From the NCBI GenBank assembly GCA_965248545.1, contig OZ252110.1, positions 2,666,001-2,730,000 on the forward strand: a stretch of 64,000 nucleotides of DNA, written 5' to 3'. Origin of the DNA: Alteromonas_E sp965248545. GTDB lineage: Bacteria; Pseudomonadota; Gammaproteobacteria; Enterobacterales; Alteromonadaceae. Both the position numbers and the translations under genes were made by a program. The notes beneath the pieces were generated by a model. It made no database searches, had not been told where the DNA came from, and saw nothing but the letters and a program-made list of their open reading frames with translations. Position 1 is the stretch's first letter, and each line of letters opens with the position of its first letter. Of this stretch, positions 18,776 to 26,327 are shown piece after piece.

Positions 18776-18809
18776 TTCGTCGTCCAAATTGGTTTATTTG
18801 GACGACGAA
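18776..18809. terminator. Strong hairpin after the DUF4386/DUF2306 operon
   Basis: A 14-bp perfect stem (TTCGTCGTCCAAAT / ATTTGGACGACGAA) with a 6-nt loop, 33 nt after the stop codon of the upstream gene. There is no T-run on either side, so it may act as a 3' mRNA-stabilising structure or a weak terminator. It also faces the 3' end of the minus-strand ECF operon. Confidence 0.55.
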
Positions 18810-18877
18810 GACTCTAATGCTATCAAGCCCTTCTTACATGCACTGTTCCAAGAGGCAGGGATTAACAAGGGACTGTA

Positions 18878-18973
18878 TTAGGAACCTGAAACAACCGCGA
18901 TCAGTATCGTAATCAGTATGACGATTAAGGCTGGCATGGATGTCTCCTTTTTGTTGGGTTTATCGTTAATCAT
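18878..18973 (-). CDS. Small single-helix membrane peptide in the ECF sigma operon
   Basis: Two in-frame starts are possible. The ATG at 18937 gives the 19-residue peptide MPALIVILITILIAVVSGS, preceded by AAAAAGGAGACATCC, a near-perfect ribosome site with good spacing. The ATG at 18973 gives 31 residues and has its own AAAAGGAG ten bases upstream. Nearly all of the 19-residue version is one hydrophobic helix. It follows the membrane-protein gene of the ECF operon by about 46 nt. No function can be assigned. It could be a regulatory membrane peptide or a small-protein partner of the four-helix membrane protein. The duplicated ribosome-site block AAAAGGAGACAT supports real translation. Confidence 0.55.
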   Translation of the reverse strand: MINDKPNKKETSMPALIVILITILIAVVSGS

Positions 18974-19019
18974 TCGGGAATGTCTCCTTTTGTGGCCGAC
19001 TTTAGTTCAGTCGAGTTTT

Positions 19020-19628
19020 CTACAATGGTGATTGTTCAATGTCTGATAAGTGCTTATTCACATTATCCAATAACGGTCCAAATTTCTTTTTAGCCGCTTG
19101 TTTATTGAGTGCATAAACGCCGATAACCAAAATAGCCAGGCAGATGTAGTACCACACCATGTGCTCGGGTATTTGAGGTATACCGGATTCGTCAACATTG
19201 GCTCCCAAGGTAATCAGTAAAATCGCGGTCGCGATGGGACCGATATACCACCATGCGATCGATTCGAGGATCTGCTTTTGCTGCGCTAGTTTTTGTTTCT
19301 CTTGTAACAAAAACGTTTTGATACTGTCGCTAGTGCGAACCTCTATCCGTTTTGCCGATATCAAACGGTAAGGGATGATGGCACAGGCCGCTAGTGCAAT
19401 AACATAGCCGACCGTTTGCATGCTGCTGACGGATATAAACAATCCCAATATCCAAAAGGGAACCAGCAATACCGCGATGGAAATCTCAAGAAAATCGCGA
19501 CGCTTCACTTCTTGGTCAATTTTGTTGGTTTGTTGCTGAATTGTTTCAATCATTTCTGGCAAGTTTTCAGGTGCTGATTCAGCCTGAATAGTGTTTTGCC
19601 AATCTCGTTTAAGATCTTCTAGCTGCAT
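19020..19628 (-). CDS. Four-helix membrane protein cotranscribed with ECF sigma factor; possible anti-sigma factor
   Basis: I place the start at the ATG 19628 (MQLEDLKRDWQNT), 1 nt after the sigma-factor stop and preceded by GGAG; a longer frame to 19721 would overlap the sigma gene by 92 nt. The product is about 202 residues: a charged cytoplasmic N-terminus (1-60) with a coiled-coil-like Gln/Glu stretch, two helices (about 63-110), a charged loop, and two more helices (about 145-190). Placement right after an ECF sigma gene and a cytoplasmic N-terminus fit an anti-sigma factor, but I see no recognisable zinc-finger (HxxxCxxC) motif. Unknown family. Confidence 0.7.
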   Translation of the reverse strand: MQLEDLKRDWQNTIQAESAPENLPEMIETIQQQTNKIDQEVKRRDFLEISIAVLLVPFWILGLFISVSSMQTVGYVIALAACAIIPYRLISAKRIEVRTSDSIKTFLLQEKQKLAQQKQILESIAWWYIGPIATAILLITLGANVDESGIPQIPEHMVWYYICLAILVIGVYALNKQAAKKKFGPLLDNVNKHLSDIEQSPL

Positions 19629-19629
19629 A

Positions 19630-20106
19630 TCAGTCTCCAATAAATTGCGTTTCAAATTCGTGTTTAATTCGCTTGATGCGTGATCTAACTGCGTTCCCAC
19701 TAATGCCCACAATGTGCGCACTCTCGTCAGAGCTCAAACCGTCCAGATAAGTCATCAGTAAAACAGCATCAATGTCACTCAGTTGGTGCATAAATTGATT
19801 TAACACATCAGCCTGACAGTTTTCTTGGGCTGGAGGAGTCTCGTCAATCGCAACGTGGAGTGAAGATTTTTTGATATCATTTTGTTTAACCGCAGAGCGA
19901 ACATACGTACAAGCTGTATTTAGCGCGACTTTGTAAACCCAGGTTTCAAGTTTTGAGCGGCCATCAAATGTGCCGAAACTGCGCCAAAGTTGTAGCAATA
20001 TTTCTTGGTAAATATCGTCAATATCACCAGCGTGACTGTACCGTGTGGCGATATAGCGGATACGTCCTTGGTTTTGAATGATCATTTGTTCAAATTTTTT
20101 CCGCAT
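19630..20106 (-). CDS. ECF-type RNA polymerase sigma factor
   Basis: 158 residues with region 2 (DIDDIYQEILLQLWRSF, then LETWVYKVALNTA) and region 4 (DAVLLMTYLDGLSSDESAHIVGISGNAVRSRIKRIK), no regions 1 or 3. This is the minimal two-domain ECF layout. It would redirect RNA polymerase to a stress regulon. Followed by a membrane protein gene and a very small membrane peptide gene in what looks like a three-gene operon. The ATG at 20106 follows AGCGGAT; a second ATG 7 codons in is possible. Confidence 0.92.
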   Translation of the reverse strand: MRKKFEQMIIQNQGRIRYIATRYSHAGDIDDIYQEILLQLWRSFGTFDGRSKLETWVYKVALNTACTYVRSAVKQNDIKKSSLHVAIDETPPAQENCQADVLNQFMHQLSDIDAVLLMTYLDGLSSDESAHIVGISGNAVRSRIKRIKHEFETQFIGD

Positions 20107-20280
20107 ATCCGCTCTAAGGCTGCTTTCTTGTCTGATGTAATGTTAGTCGGTTTAAAAACTGGATTGTGTCATGGCGAATTAAGAAATTCTCAATACCGTA
20201 GCAAAGTACTGATTCATGTTCTGAGTGATTGGACATAAATCGGAGCCAAACAATGTTGACTATTCGCTTCTTGTCGTGTC

Positions 20281-20336
20281 TGTCCGGTTTTTCTTTTTCG
20301 GTCACCGGCGGACATGAAACGTGTCCGAGCGGACAC
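20281..20336 (+). promoter_or_regulatory. Cluster of TGTCCG/CGGACA half-sites, candidate enhancer for module 2
   Basis: A nearly perfect palindrome GTGTCCGAGCGGACAC lies at 20321-20336 (7-bp arms, 2-bp centre). Further half-sites are TGTCCG at 20281-20286 and CGGACA at 20309-20314. The palindrome is centred about 73 bp upstream of the -24 element, the normal distance for an NtrC-type activator. The Fis-type regulator of the same operon is the obvious candidate ligand. The remainder of the 338-bp gap 20107-20444 also has to hold the minus-strand ECF promoter, which I could not identify. Confidence 0.6.
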
Positions 20337-20399
20337 GGAAAAAAATCGCAATCCAAAAATAATTCAATAAAAACAAGTTGATAACGGTTTTCCCTGGGT

Positions 20400-20415
20400 T
20401 GGTATCAGCCTTGCT
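20400..20415 (+). promoter_or_regulatory. Sigma-54 (-24/-12) promoter of the second exporter module
   Basis: TGGTATCAGCCTTGCT fits TGG-N-A-N2-N4-TTGCW with the invariant GG and GC in place at correct spacing. It is the only such element seen in the gap upstream of the adaptor gene. Predicted transcription start near 20427, shortly before the ATG codons at 20445 and 20457. Confidence 0.75.
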
Positions 20416-20444
20416 TTATCCACCTAGAGTTTCTTCAACCGGAT

Positions 20445-21725
20445 ATGGGCGACAATATGATTTCTGATACTCAGGGCCAAGATCAAGTAATAGCGGCACG
20501 CAAAAAACGTGTGTCACCGAAGCTTATCGCTGCGGTCATACTCGCGCTGGTTGCAACTTATTTTCTAGCTCCGGTGCTGCACCTCTGGAGTGGTGGAATA
20601 CCAACTGTCGACCAAGAAGATGTGATCATTGCGCCGGTAGTGAGGGATGACTTGATCAGAGATGTGGCGGTAAACGGTAAAATTGTCGCCGCGAATGCTC
20701 CGCTTTTGTATAGCACTGAAGCAGGGCAAGTGACTTTATTGGCTAAACCTGGTGAGTCCGTTAACGAAGGGCAATTGGTTGCGCGTATTGAAAGCCCTGA
20801 ACTTGAAGCTCAAATTAAACAGCAAACGTCAGCACTGGCTCAATTTAAACTTGACGCTAAACGCGGCGAATTGGCCAATAAAGAAGCCTTATTGAATCTA
20901 GAAAGTGAACTGAATTCAGCGATATCTGCATTGAATGTCGCCAAGCGAGAGCATGAGCGTGCTGAGATTTCATTTGAAAAGCAGGTGATGAGTGAAGTTG
21001 ATTATTTAAAAAGTCAGGATCGTCTAGACGATGCGAGTCATGCTCACTTGCATGCACAAAAACGCATGACCTTTGCTGAGGAACGTTTGGAATTTGAAAC
21101 ACAGAACCTTCAGTTTGAAGTTGAGCGCCAGCAATTAGTCTTGGATGAGCTGATACGCCGTTTGGATGAATTGGCAATAACCGCGCCTTTGGCTGGAGTA
21201 GTCGGCAATTGGATGACAACCCAGAAAAGTAAAGTTGCATCCAACATCGCGATAATGAGCATCGTTGATTTGAGCGAATATGAAGCTGAATTGTATGTCC
21301 CAGAATTCTATGCTGACGAGTTGGGTTTGGGACTAGGTGTGTCGATGAAAGTCGCTAATAGCGACGTTGTCGGCAACATCATTGCAGTGTCGCCTGAAAT
21401 CAAAGACAACCAAGTACAAGTGCGCGTCAAACTATTGGATACAGAATCTTTGCCATTACGACAAAACCAACGTCTCAACGCTCGAATTGAGTTCGAGAAG
21501 AAAAGTGACGTGCTGATGGTGAAAAAGGGCGCTTTCATAGGTTCGCTAGGCGGTAAAAGTGCCTATCTTCTGACCGCAGAGGACAGTGCGGTTCAGGTGC
21601 CCATCTCTATCGGCATTAGCAGCGTCGAGTACATCGAATTGTTGTCAGGCGTTAAAGCCGGAGACCAACTCATTATATCCGATTACGGACAGTATCAGCA
21701 CGCAACTGAAATTCGTATTCGGTAA
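20445..21725 (+). CDS. HlyD/MacA-type periplasmic adaptor, exporter module 2
   Basis: 426 residues from the ATG at 20445; an ATG four codons on (20457) is an equally possible start and neither has a strong ribosome site. Membrane helix about 26-46, lipoyl half (LLAKPGESVNEGQLVARIESPELEAQI-type segment near 95-120), long helical hairpin about 120-235, second lipoyl half (ITAPLAGVVGNWMT) and beta-barrel with C-terminal GVKAGDQLIISD. It lies directly downstream of a sigma-54 promoter and is paralogous to the adaptor at 8.0 kb, though well diverged. Confidence 0.85.
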   Translation: MGDNMISDTQGQDQVIAARKKRVSPKLIAAVILALVATYFLAPVLHLWSGGIPTVDQEDVIIAPVVRDDLIRDVAVNGKIVAANAPLLYSTEAGQVTLLAKPGESVNEGQLVARIESPELEAQIKQQTSALAQFKLDAKRGELANKEALLNLESELNSAISALNVAKREHERAEISFEKQVMSEVDYLKSQDRLDDASHAHLHAQKRMTFAEERLEFETQNLQFEVERQQLVLDELIRRLDELAITAPLAGVVGNWMTTQKSKVASNIAIMSIVDLSEYEAELYVPEFYADELGLGLGVSMKVANSDVVGNIIAVSPEIKDNQVQVRVKLLDTESLPLRQNQRLNARIEFEKKSDVLMVKKGAFIGSLGGKSAYLLTAEDSAVQVPISIGISSVEYIELLSGVKAGDQLIISDYGQYQHATEIRIR

Positions 21726-21769
21726 TGACTCAACCATCTAATTAGACAGAATATTAAAAGGACAGACTT

Positions 21770-22486
21770 ATGTTAGAAATGACCAATGTATCTCGTATTT
21801 ATCGCAGTGAAACTATTCAGACACATGCATTGCGCGACTTTTCTCTTACCGTAAAGCCGGGTGAGTTTGTTGCGGTAACCGGGCCTTCGGGTTCCGGAAA
21901 ATCAACCTTCTTAAATGTGGCCGGCATGTTGGATAGCTTTGATGAAGGGGATTACGTTCTTGATGGCACGAGTGTGAAGGGCATGTCGGATAACCAGCTG
22001 TCGAGGATGCGTAACGAAAAAATCGGCTTCATTTTTCAAAACTACAACCTGATCCCGGATTACAGTATTTATGACAATGTCGAAATGCCGCTGCGATATC
22101 GAGGCTTTAACGCCGCAGAGCGCAAACGCAGAGTTGAAGAAGCTTTGCAGAAAGTGGGCTTGGCCGCACGTTTGGATTACTTACCTAGCCAGCTATCGGG
22201 TGGTCAACAGCAGCGTGTTGCAATAGCGCGAGCACTGGCCGGCGATCCCAAAATACTGCTCGCCGATGAGCCAACCGGGAACCTGGACTCATTGATGGCT
22301 CGTCAAGTAATGGAGCTGCTCCACCAGTTAAACCAAGCCGGCACCACGATTATCATGGTGACACACGCTCCCGACCAGGCGCGAGAAGTGAGCCGCAATG
22401 TACAAATCATTGATGGACAGATCACAGACGCCACCATCTATGCGCCGGTCAGCGACGTCGAGCAAAAGGAGGCGGTTAATGTTTAG
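21770..22486 (+). CDS. ABC transporter ATP-binding protein (MacB/LolD type), module 2
   Basis: 238 residues. Walker A GPSGSGKST (about 43-51), IFQNYNLIPDYSIYDN around the Q-loop, signature LSGGQQQRVAIARAL, Walker B ILLADEPTGNLDS, and the switch histidine in MVTHAP. Similar throughout to the module 1 ATPase (for example MPLRYRG against LPLRYRD after the Q-loop). Its 3' end overlaps the first permease gene by 8 nt. Confidence 0.92.
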   Translation: MLEMTNVSRIYRSETIQTHALRDFSLTVKPGEFVAVTGPSGSGKSTFLNVAGMLDSFDEGDYVLDGTSVKGMSDNQLSRMRNEKIGFIFQNYNLIPDYSIYDNVEMPLRYRGFNAAERKRRVEEALQKVGLAARLDYLPSQLSGGQQQRVAIARALAGDPKILLADEPTGNLDSLMARQVMELLHQLNQAGTTIIMVTHAPDQAREVSRNVQIIDGQITDATIYAPVSDVEQKEAVNV

Positions 22487-23765
22487 CTATTATTTAAAGT
22501 TGGCTATGTTTAACTTTAAACGTGCGCCTTTGTTGTATTTTCTGGTCATGATGACGTTGTCGATTGGGGTGGGGTTGTTGTGTGCCAATCTTGCGTTAGT
22601 GGCCGTAATGTCGGGTGACCCGATCCCCGAAAAAAGTGACCGCTTGTTTCATATCAGCCTAAATACGTGGCCAAATGAAAACGCCAACCATGCACAGCCG
22701 TTCCACCTACTGCGCTATCGCGACGCCATGATGATTGAGCAGACCGAAATTGCCAAGCATAGCGCCATTTTTTATGAAACCAGCATCTATGCTCGTGACG
22801 CTGAATCAACAAGCCTTAGTCGTCAATCGGGTAAAGTTCGCGCCACCACGCATGGTTTCTTTGAATTAACCGATGCACCTTTTGCGCACGGTACAGGTTT
22901 TACGGAGAACAATGGCAATGTGGTCGTTATCAGTCACCAATTCAATCAGAATATCTTTGGTGGTGTGAATTCCGTTGGTAAAACTATCGAATTGGGTGGC
23001 GAAAACTTCACCATCGTAGGTGTCTTGGCGCCTTGGAATTTGCGACCAAAATTTTACCATGCCACCGAGGGGCGCGCATTTGACGTACCTGATGATTTGT
23101 TTTTACCCCTAGAAACCGTGATTGATCAAAACTGGCGTCCACAGGCGAGAACCTCTGCTGCTGATGGTTGGCAACATGTTCCGCAAACGCGAGATCGGAA
23201 TGTTTACTACTTGCAGGCATGGGTTGAACTCCCCAGTGCTTCAGAAAAGCTAGCAATGCAACAGCATTTAGATAACTACGCAAAGGGATTAAAGGACGCG
23301 GGTGAACACCCGCTTGAAATCCGCAATGAATTGCACAACGTCACCGAGTGGTTGACGCAACAAGATGTGGTCGACGATCGAATCCTAGCATTTACTATCG
23401 CAACCGCGTTGTTTCTTTTTGTGTGCGTATTTAATGCCAGTAGTTTATTGCTATCACGCTTTCACGCGGGCAAGTTTGAGGTCGGTTTACGTCGCGCGAT
23501 CGGTGCCAGTAAACAACAGATTTTGTGGCAAGGCTTGATGGAGAGCTCATTACTCGGTGTTGTTACCGGCATTGTAGCCATAGCACTCAGCGGTGTTTTT
23601 CTCATGTTGTCGGTGCAAATGCTGCCGAGTCTCGAGAATCTCGCGAATATGAGTACGGAAGTATTAATTTATGGCGCTTTGTTATCACTGGTGACCGCTA
23701 ACGTTAGTTCACTCTATGCGGTTTATCGCGCCAATCGTTACACCATATCAGCCGAGTTAAAATAA
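22479..23765 (+). CDS. MacB/FtsX-type ABC permease A, module 2
   Basis: 428 residues. The ATG at 22479 is chosen over an in-frame start at 22398 because it is preceded by AAAAGGAGG and gives the normal N-terminus MFSYYLKLAMFNFKRAP. One helix at about 20-45, a periplasmic MacB-core-like domain, then three helices (about 325-425). The LRRAIGASKQQILWQGLMESSLLG segment is the usual FtsX-family coupling region. Corresponds to the N-terminal half of the 800-residue permease of module 1. Confidence 0.87.
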   Translation: MFSYYLKLAMFNFKRAPLLYFLVMMTLSIGVGLLCANLALVAVMSGDPIPEKSDRLFHISLNTWPNENANHAQPFHLLRYRDAMMIEQTEIAKHSAIFYETSIYARDAESTSLSRQSGKVRATTHGFFELTDAPFAHGTGFTENNGNVVVISHQFNQNIFGGVNSVGKTIELGGENFTIVGVLAPWNLRPKFYHATEGRAFDVPDDLFLPLETVIDQNWRPQARTSAADGWQHVPQTRDRNVYYLQAWVELPSASEKLAMQQHLDNYAKGLKDAGEHPLEIRNELHNVTEWLTQQDVVDDRILAFTIATALFLFVCVFNASSLLLSRFHAGKFEVGLRRAIGASKQQILWQGLMESSLLGVVTGIVAIALSGVFLMLSVQMLPSLENLANMSTEVLIYGALLSLVTANVSSLYAVYRANRYTISAELK

Positions 23766-23777
23766 GGAATTAACACT

Positions 23778-24989
23778 ATGAATATTAAGGCTCTTATTAA
23801 ATCTTTGCTGCTCCGGAAATTTACAACCGGTTTGTTGCTGCTGCAACTAGCATTAACGCTCGGTCTGTTGGTTAATAGTGCAATCTTGGCCGTTGACACC
23901 CAAGATAAACTGAATCAAGACACTGGGTTTGATCTCGACAATATCCTAGTGGTCGAAATGTTGCCGACGTCCGGTGCCTATAATGACAGTGAGTACTACA
24001 AGTCTATTACCCTTGAGGATATCGCCAAAATTGAGGCCATGCCGGGTGTAAAGAGTGTTGCACCCAGCGTACAATTACCGATTCAATACGGTGGATGGAA
24101 CGGCAATGTGACCGACGTCGATAACCCTGGCGCGTTGGAAACTGACGTAGCGTTGAACTACGTTGCCTATTTCTTTTCGAATGATCGTCTGACCAATGCA
24201 TTTGGACTCGACATTATCGAAGGTCGCGGATTCAACGAGAGTGACTTGCGTGACCCCGAAAGTGAGGCTCGGCCAAACATTATCATCAGTCAATCGTTGG
24301 CAAACGCACTGTATCCAGGGGAAAGTGCCGTTGGCAAAATGACGACTTCTGGGCCGGTAGTTGGCGTTGTCAAAGACATGCTAATTAATCCTCAGTTTGA
24401 AGAGAAACAGTATGCTGCGTTTTTCTATGACCCAATATATTTTGCTGGTATCACGCAGCACTACGTTATCAGTGTTCAGCCTGGAAGCTTAGAAAGCGTG
24501 AAGCGCTCTGTGAGCGATGTGATATTAGGCGTGCAACCCGAACGAGACATTATGCGGGTGTATTCGATGCGGGGGCATATCGATAATTTCTATCAAACGG
24601 ACCAAGGATTGGTGAGTTTGTTTAGTATGCTAGGATTATTGATGATTGTGATCACCGCAATTAGCAGTTATGCATACGCTCAGTTCCACATGACGCAACA
24701 AACTAAGCTTATAGGTATTCGCCGAGCTCTTGGAGCGACGCGACGCGACATTATGTTGTACGTGCTGACTGAGAACTGGTTAGTCTATGCCATTGGCAGT
24801 GTCATCGGTATTGCGGTAGCAGTGGGTTTCAACGTGATGTTGAGTCAGCATGTCTCGCTTAGTAAACCAGATGTTTTATTGACCAGTTTCGCCATGTTAA
24901 TCATGTTCGTGTCGAGTACTGTTGCGACCTGGTGGCCGGCGTTGAAAACTAGTCTAATTCCACCGGTGATTGCCACTAGAACAATATAG
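23778..24989 (+). CDS. MacB/FtsX-type ABC permease B, module 2
   Basis: 403 residues, ATG after an AAGGAA-type ribosome site, 12 nt after permease A. N-terminal helix (about 15-37), periplasmic domain, three C-terminal helices (about 275-400) with GIRRALGATRRDIMLYVLTENWLV as coupling region. It probably forms a heterodimer with permease A. It matches the C-terminal half of the fused permease of module 1. Confidence 0.87.
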   Translation: MNIKALIKSLLLRKFTTGLLLLQLALTLGLLVNSAILAVDTQDKLNQDTGFDLDNILVVEMLPTSGAYNDSEYYKSITLEDIAKIEAMPGVKSVAPSVQLPIQYGGWNGNVTDVDNPGALETDVALNYVAYFFSNDRLTNAFGLDIIEGRGFNESDLRDPESEARPNIIISQSLANALYPGESAVGKMTTSGPVVGVVKDMLINPQFEEKQYAAFFYDPIYFAGITQHYVISVQPGSLESVKRSVSDVILGVQPERDIMRVYSMRGHIDNFYQTDQGLVSLFSMLGLLMIVITAISSYAYAQFHMTQQTKLIGIRRALGATRRDIMLYVLTENWLVYAIGSVIGIAVAVGFNVMLSQHVSLSKPDVLLTSFAMLIMFVSSTVATWWPALKTSLIPPVIATRTI

Positions 24990-24998
24990 CGATACTGT

Positions 24999-25022
24999 GG
25001 GCCTATTGATATCAATGGGCCC
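24999..25022 (+). terminator. Intercistronic hairpin between permease and regulator genes, module 2
   Basis: GGGCCTATTGAT / ATCAATGGGCCC folds into a long stem with one G-T pair and a tight loop, 9 nt after the permease stop. There is no T-run. It stands in the same place as the hairpin at 12425-12450 of module 1, so it may separate expression of exporter and regulator genes. Confidence 0.5.
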
Positions 25023-25051
25023 AATTGCCTCTTTCAGATTTAAGGAGAATT

Positions 25052-26323
25052 ATGGCAAGGGTTTTAGTCGTTGATGATAACCCCGATATTCTTGATGCGC
25101 TCGACCTGCTGCTAAGTCTGCATGATTATCAAGTGGTCACCGCCAACGATAAGTATTCCGCGATTGCAGCGGTCAGCAGGCAACGCTTCGATGCGGTCAT
25201 TCAAGACATGAATTTCACTCATGCCGAGACCAGTGGAGATGAGGGCGTTTCACTGTTTCACGAGTTACGGGCGATGCAGCCTGAACTACCTATCGTTTTA
25301 ATTACGGCGTGGATCCACATCGAAAATGCCGTAGAGCTTGTGAAAGCGGGCGCGGCTGATTATGTGCAGAAACCTTGGGATGATCAGAAGCTTCTCGCAT
25401 CGATTGAGAAGATCTGTGCAGTCAATAACACCGCTAACGCGCAAGCATCCAATACAAAAAGTGCGCTTATCTATAAGAGTGCGACAATGGCGAATCTGGT
25501 CGCAATGGCTGAAAAGGTCGCAGACTCCGATATCAATGTGTTAATTACGGGGGCTAATGGCGCAGGTAAGGAAAAACTCGCTGATCATATCCATGCCCAT
25601 TCTCCATTAAGCCATGCGCCTATGATTAAGGTGAATATGGGGGCTTTACCGCAAGAGCTTATGGAAGCAGAGTTGTTCGGTGCTGAGCGAGGGGCCTATA
25701 CGGGCGCAAGCGAAACACGAAAAGGCCGTTTTGAGACGGCAGATGGAGGCTCGCTGTTTTTGGACGAGATAGGCAATCTGCCACTTGCCGGACAGATCAA
25801 ATTACTCAGAGTGTTGCAAACGGGCGAGTTTGAACGAGTAGGATCCAGTGTCACGCAAAAGGTGAATGTCAGAGTTATCAGTGCGACCAACGCGGATCTG
25901 TCGTTAGCCGTCAAAAGGGGAGAGTTCCGAGAAGACTTGTTGTATCGCTTGAATGTGGTGGAGTTACATTTACCGGCACTTAAGGAACGCAAGGAAGATA
26001 TTTTGCCATTGGCAAACCATTTTCTAGACAATGCATTTGAACTTTCTAGTGCAGCCAAAAACTATCTGTTATCGCATGATTGGCCGGGTAATGTGCGGGA
26101 ACTACAAAACGCGTGTAAACGAGCGATGGTGTTTGCTGAAGGCAACATGATTGATGTAGCCGATTTCAACGTGAACGCCGAGGCTAAGGTGCTGGATGAA
26201 AAAGCGCGCATTCAAGCGGCTCTAAAGAAGCATGAAGGTGTCATCAAATACGCCGCCGAAGAGCTGGGTTTGAGTCGTCAGGCGCTGTACCGCCGAATTG
26301 AAAAATATCAGCTCGGAGATTAA
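25052..26323 (+). CDS. Sigma-54-dependent response regulator (NtrC family), module 2
   Basis: 423 residues from the ATG at 25052, which follows AAGGAG; an upstream TTG at 25025 has no ribosome site. Receiver with D8, D9 and phospho-acceptor D52 (VIQDMNF), AAA+ domain with Walker A GANGAGKE, the sigma-54 loop GAYTGA, Walker B LFLDEIGN, and a C-terminal Fis-type helix-turn-helix (AAEELGLSRQALYRRIEKY). The Walker A motif ends in Glu rather than Thr/Ser after Lys, which is a little unusual. Shares a receiver peculiarity with module 1: DMN followed by a TSG-D/E-EG insertion. Confidence 0.92.
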   Translation: MARVLVVDDNPDILDALDLLLSLHDYQVVTANDKYSAIAAVSRQRFDAVIQDMNFTHAETSGDEGVSLFHELRAMQPELPIVLITAWIHIENAVELVKAGAADYVQKPWDDQKLLASIEKICAVNNTANAQASNTKSALIYKSATMANLVAMAEKVADSDINVLITGANGAGKEKLADHIHAHSPLSHAPMIKVNMGALPQELMEAELFGAERGAYTGASETRKGRFETADGGSLFLDEIGNLPLAGQIKLLRVLQTGEFERVGSSVTQKVNVRVISATNADLSLAVKRGEFREDLLYRLNVVELHLPALKERKEDILPLANHFLDNAFELSSAAKNYLLSHDWPGNVRELQNACKRAMVFAEGNMIDVADFNVNAEAKVLDEKARIQAALKKHEGVIKYAAEELGLSRQALYRRIEKYQLGD

Positions 26324-26327
26324 TAGC

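Noticed and set aside
19629..19721. N-terminal extension of the ECF-operon membrane protein
   Set aside because: Would overlap 92 nt of the sigma factor; the ATG at 19628 has a GGAG site and sits 1 nt after the sigma stop.
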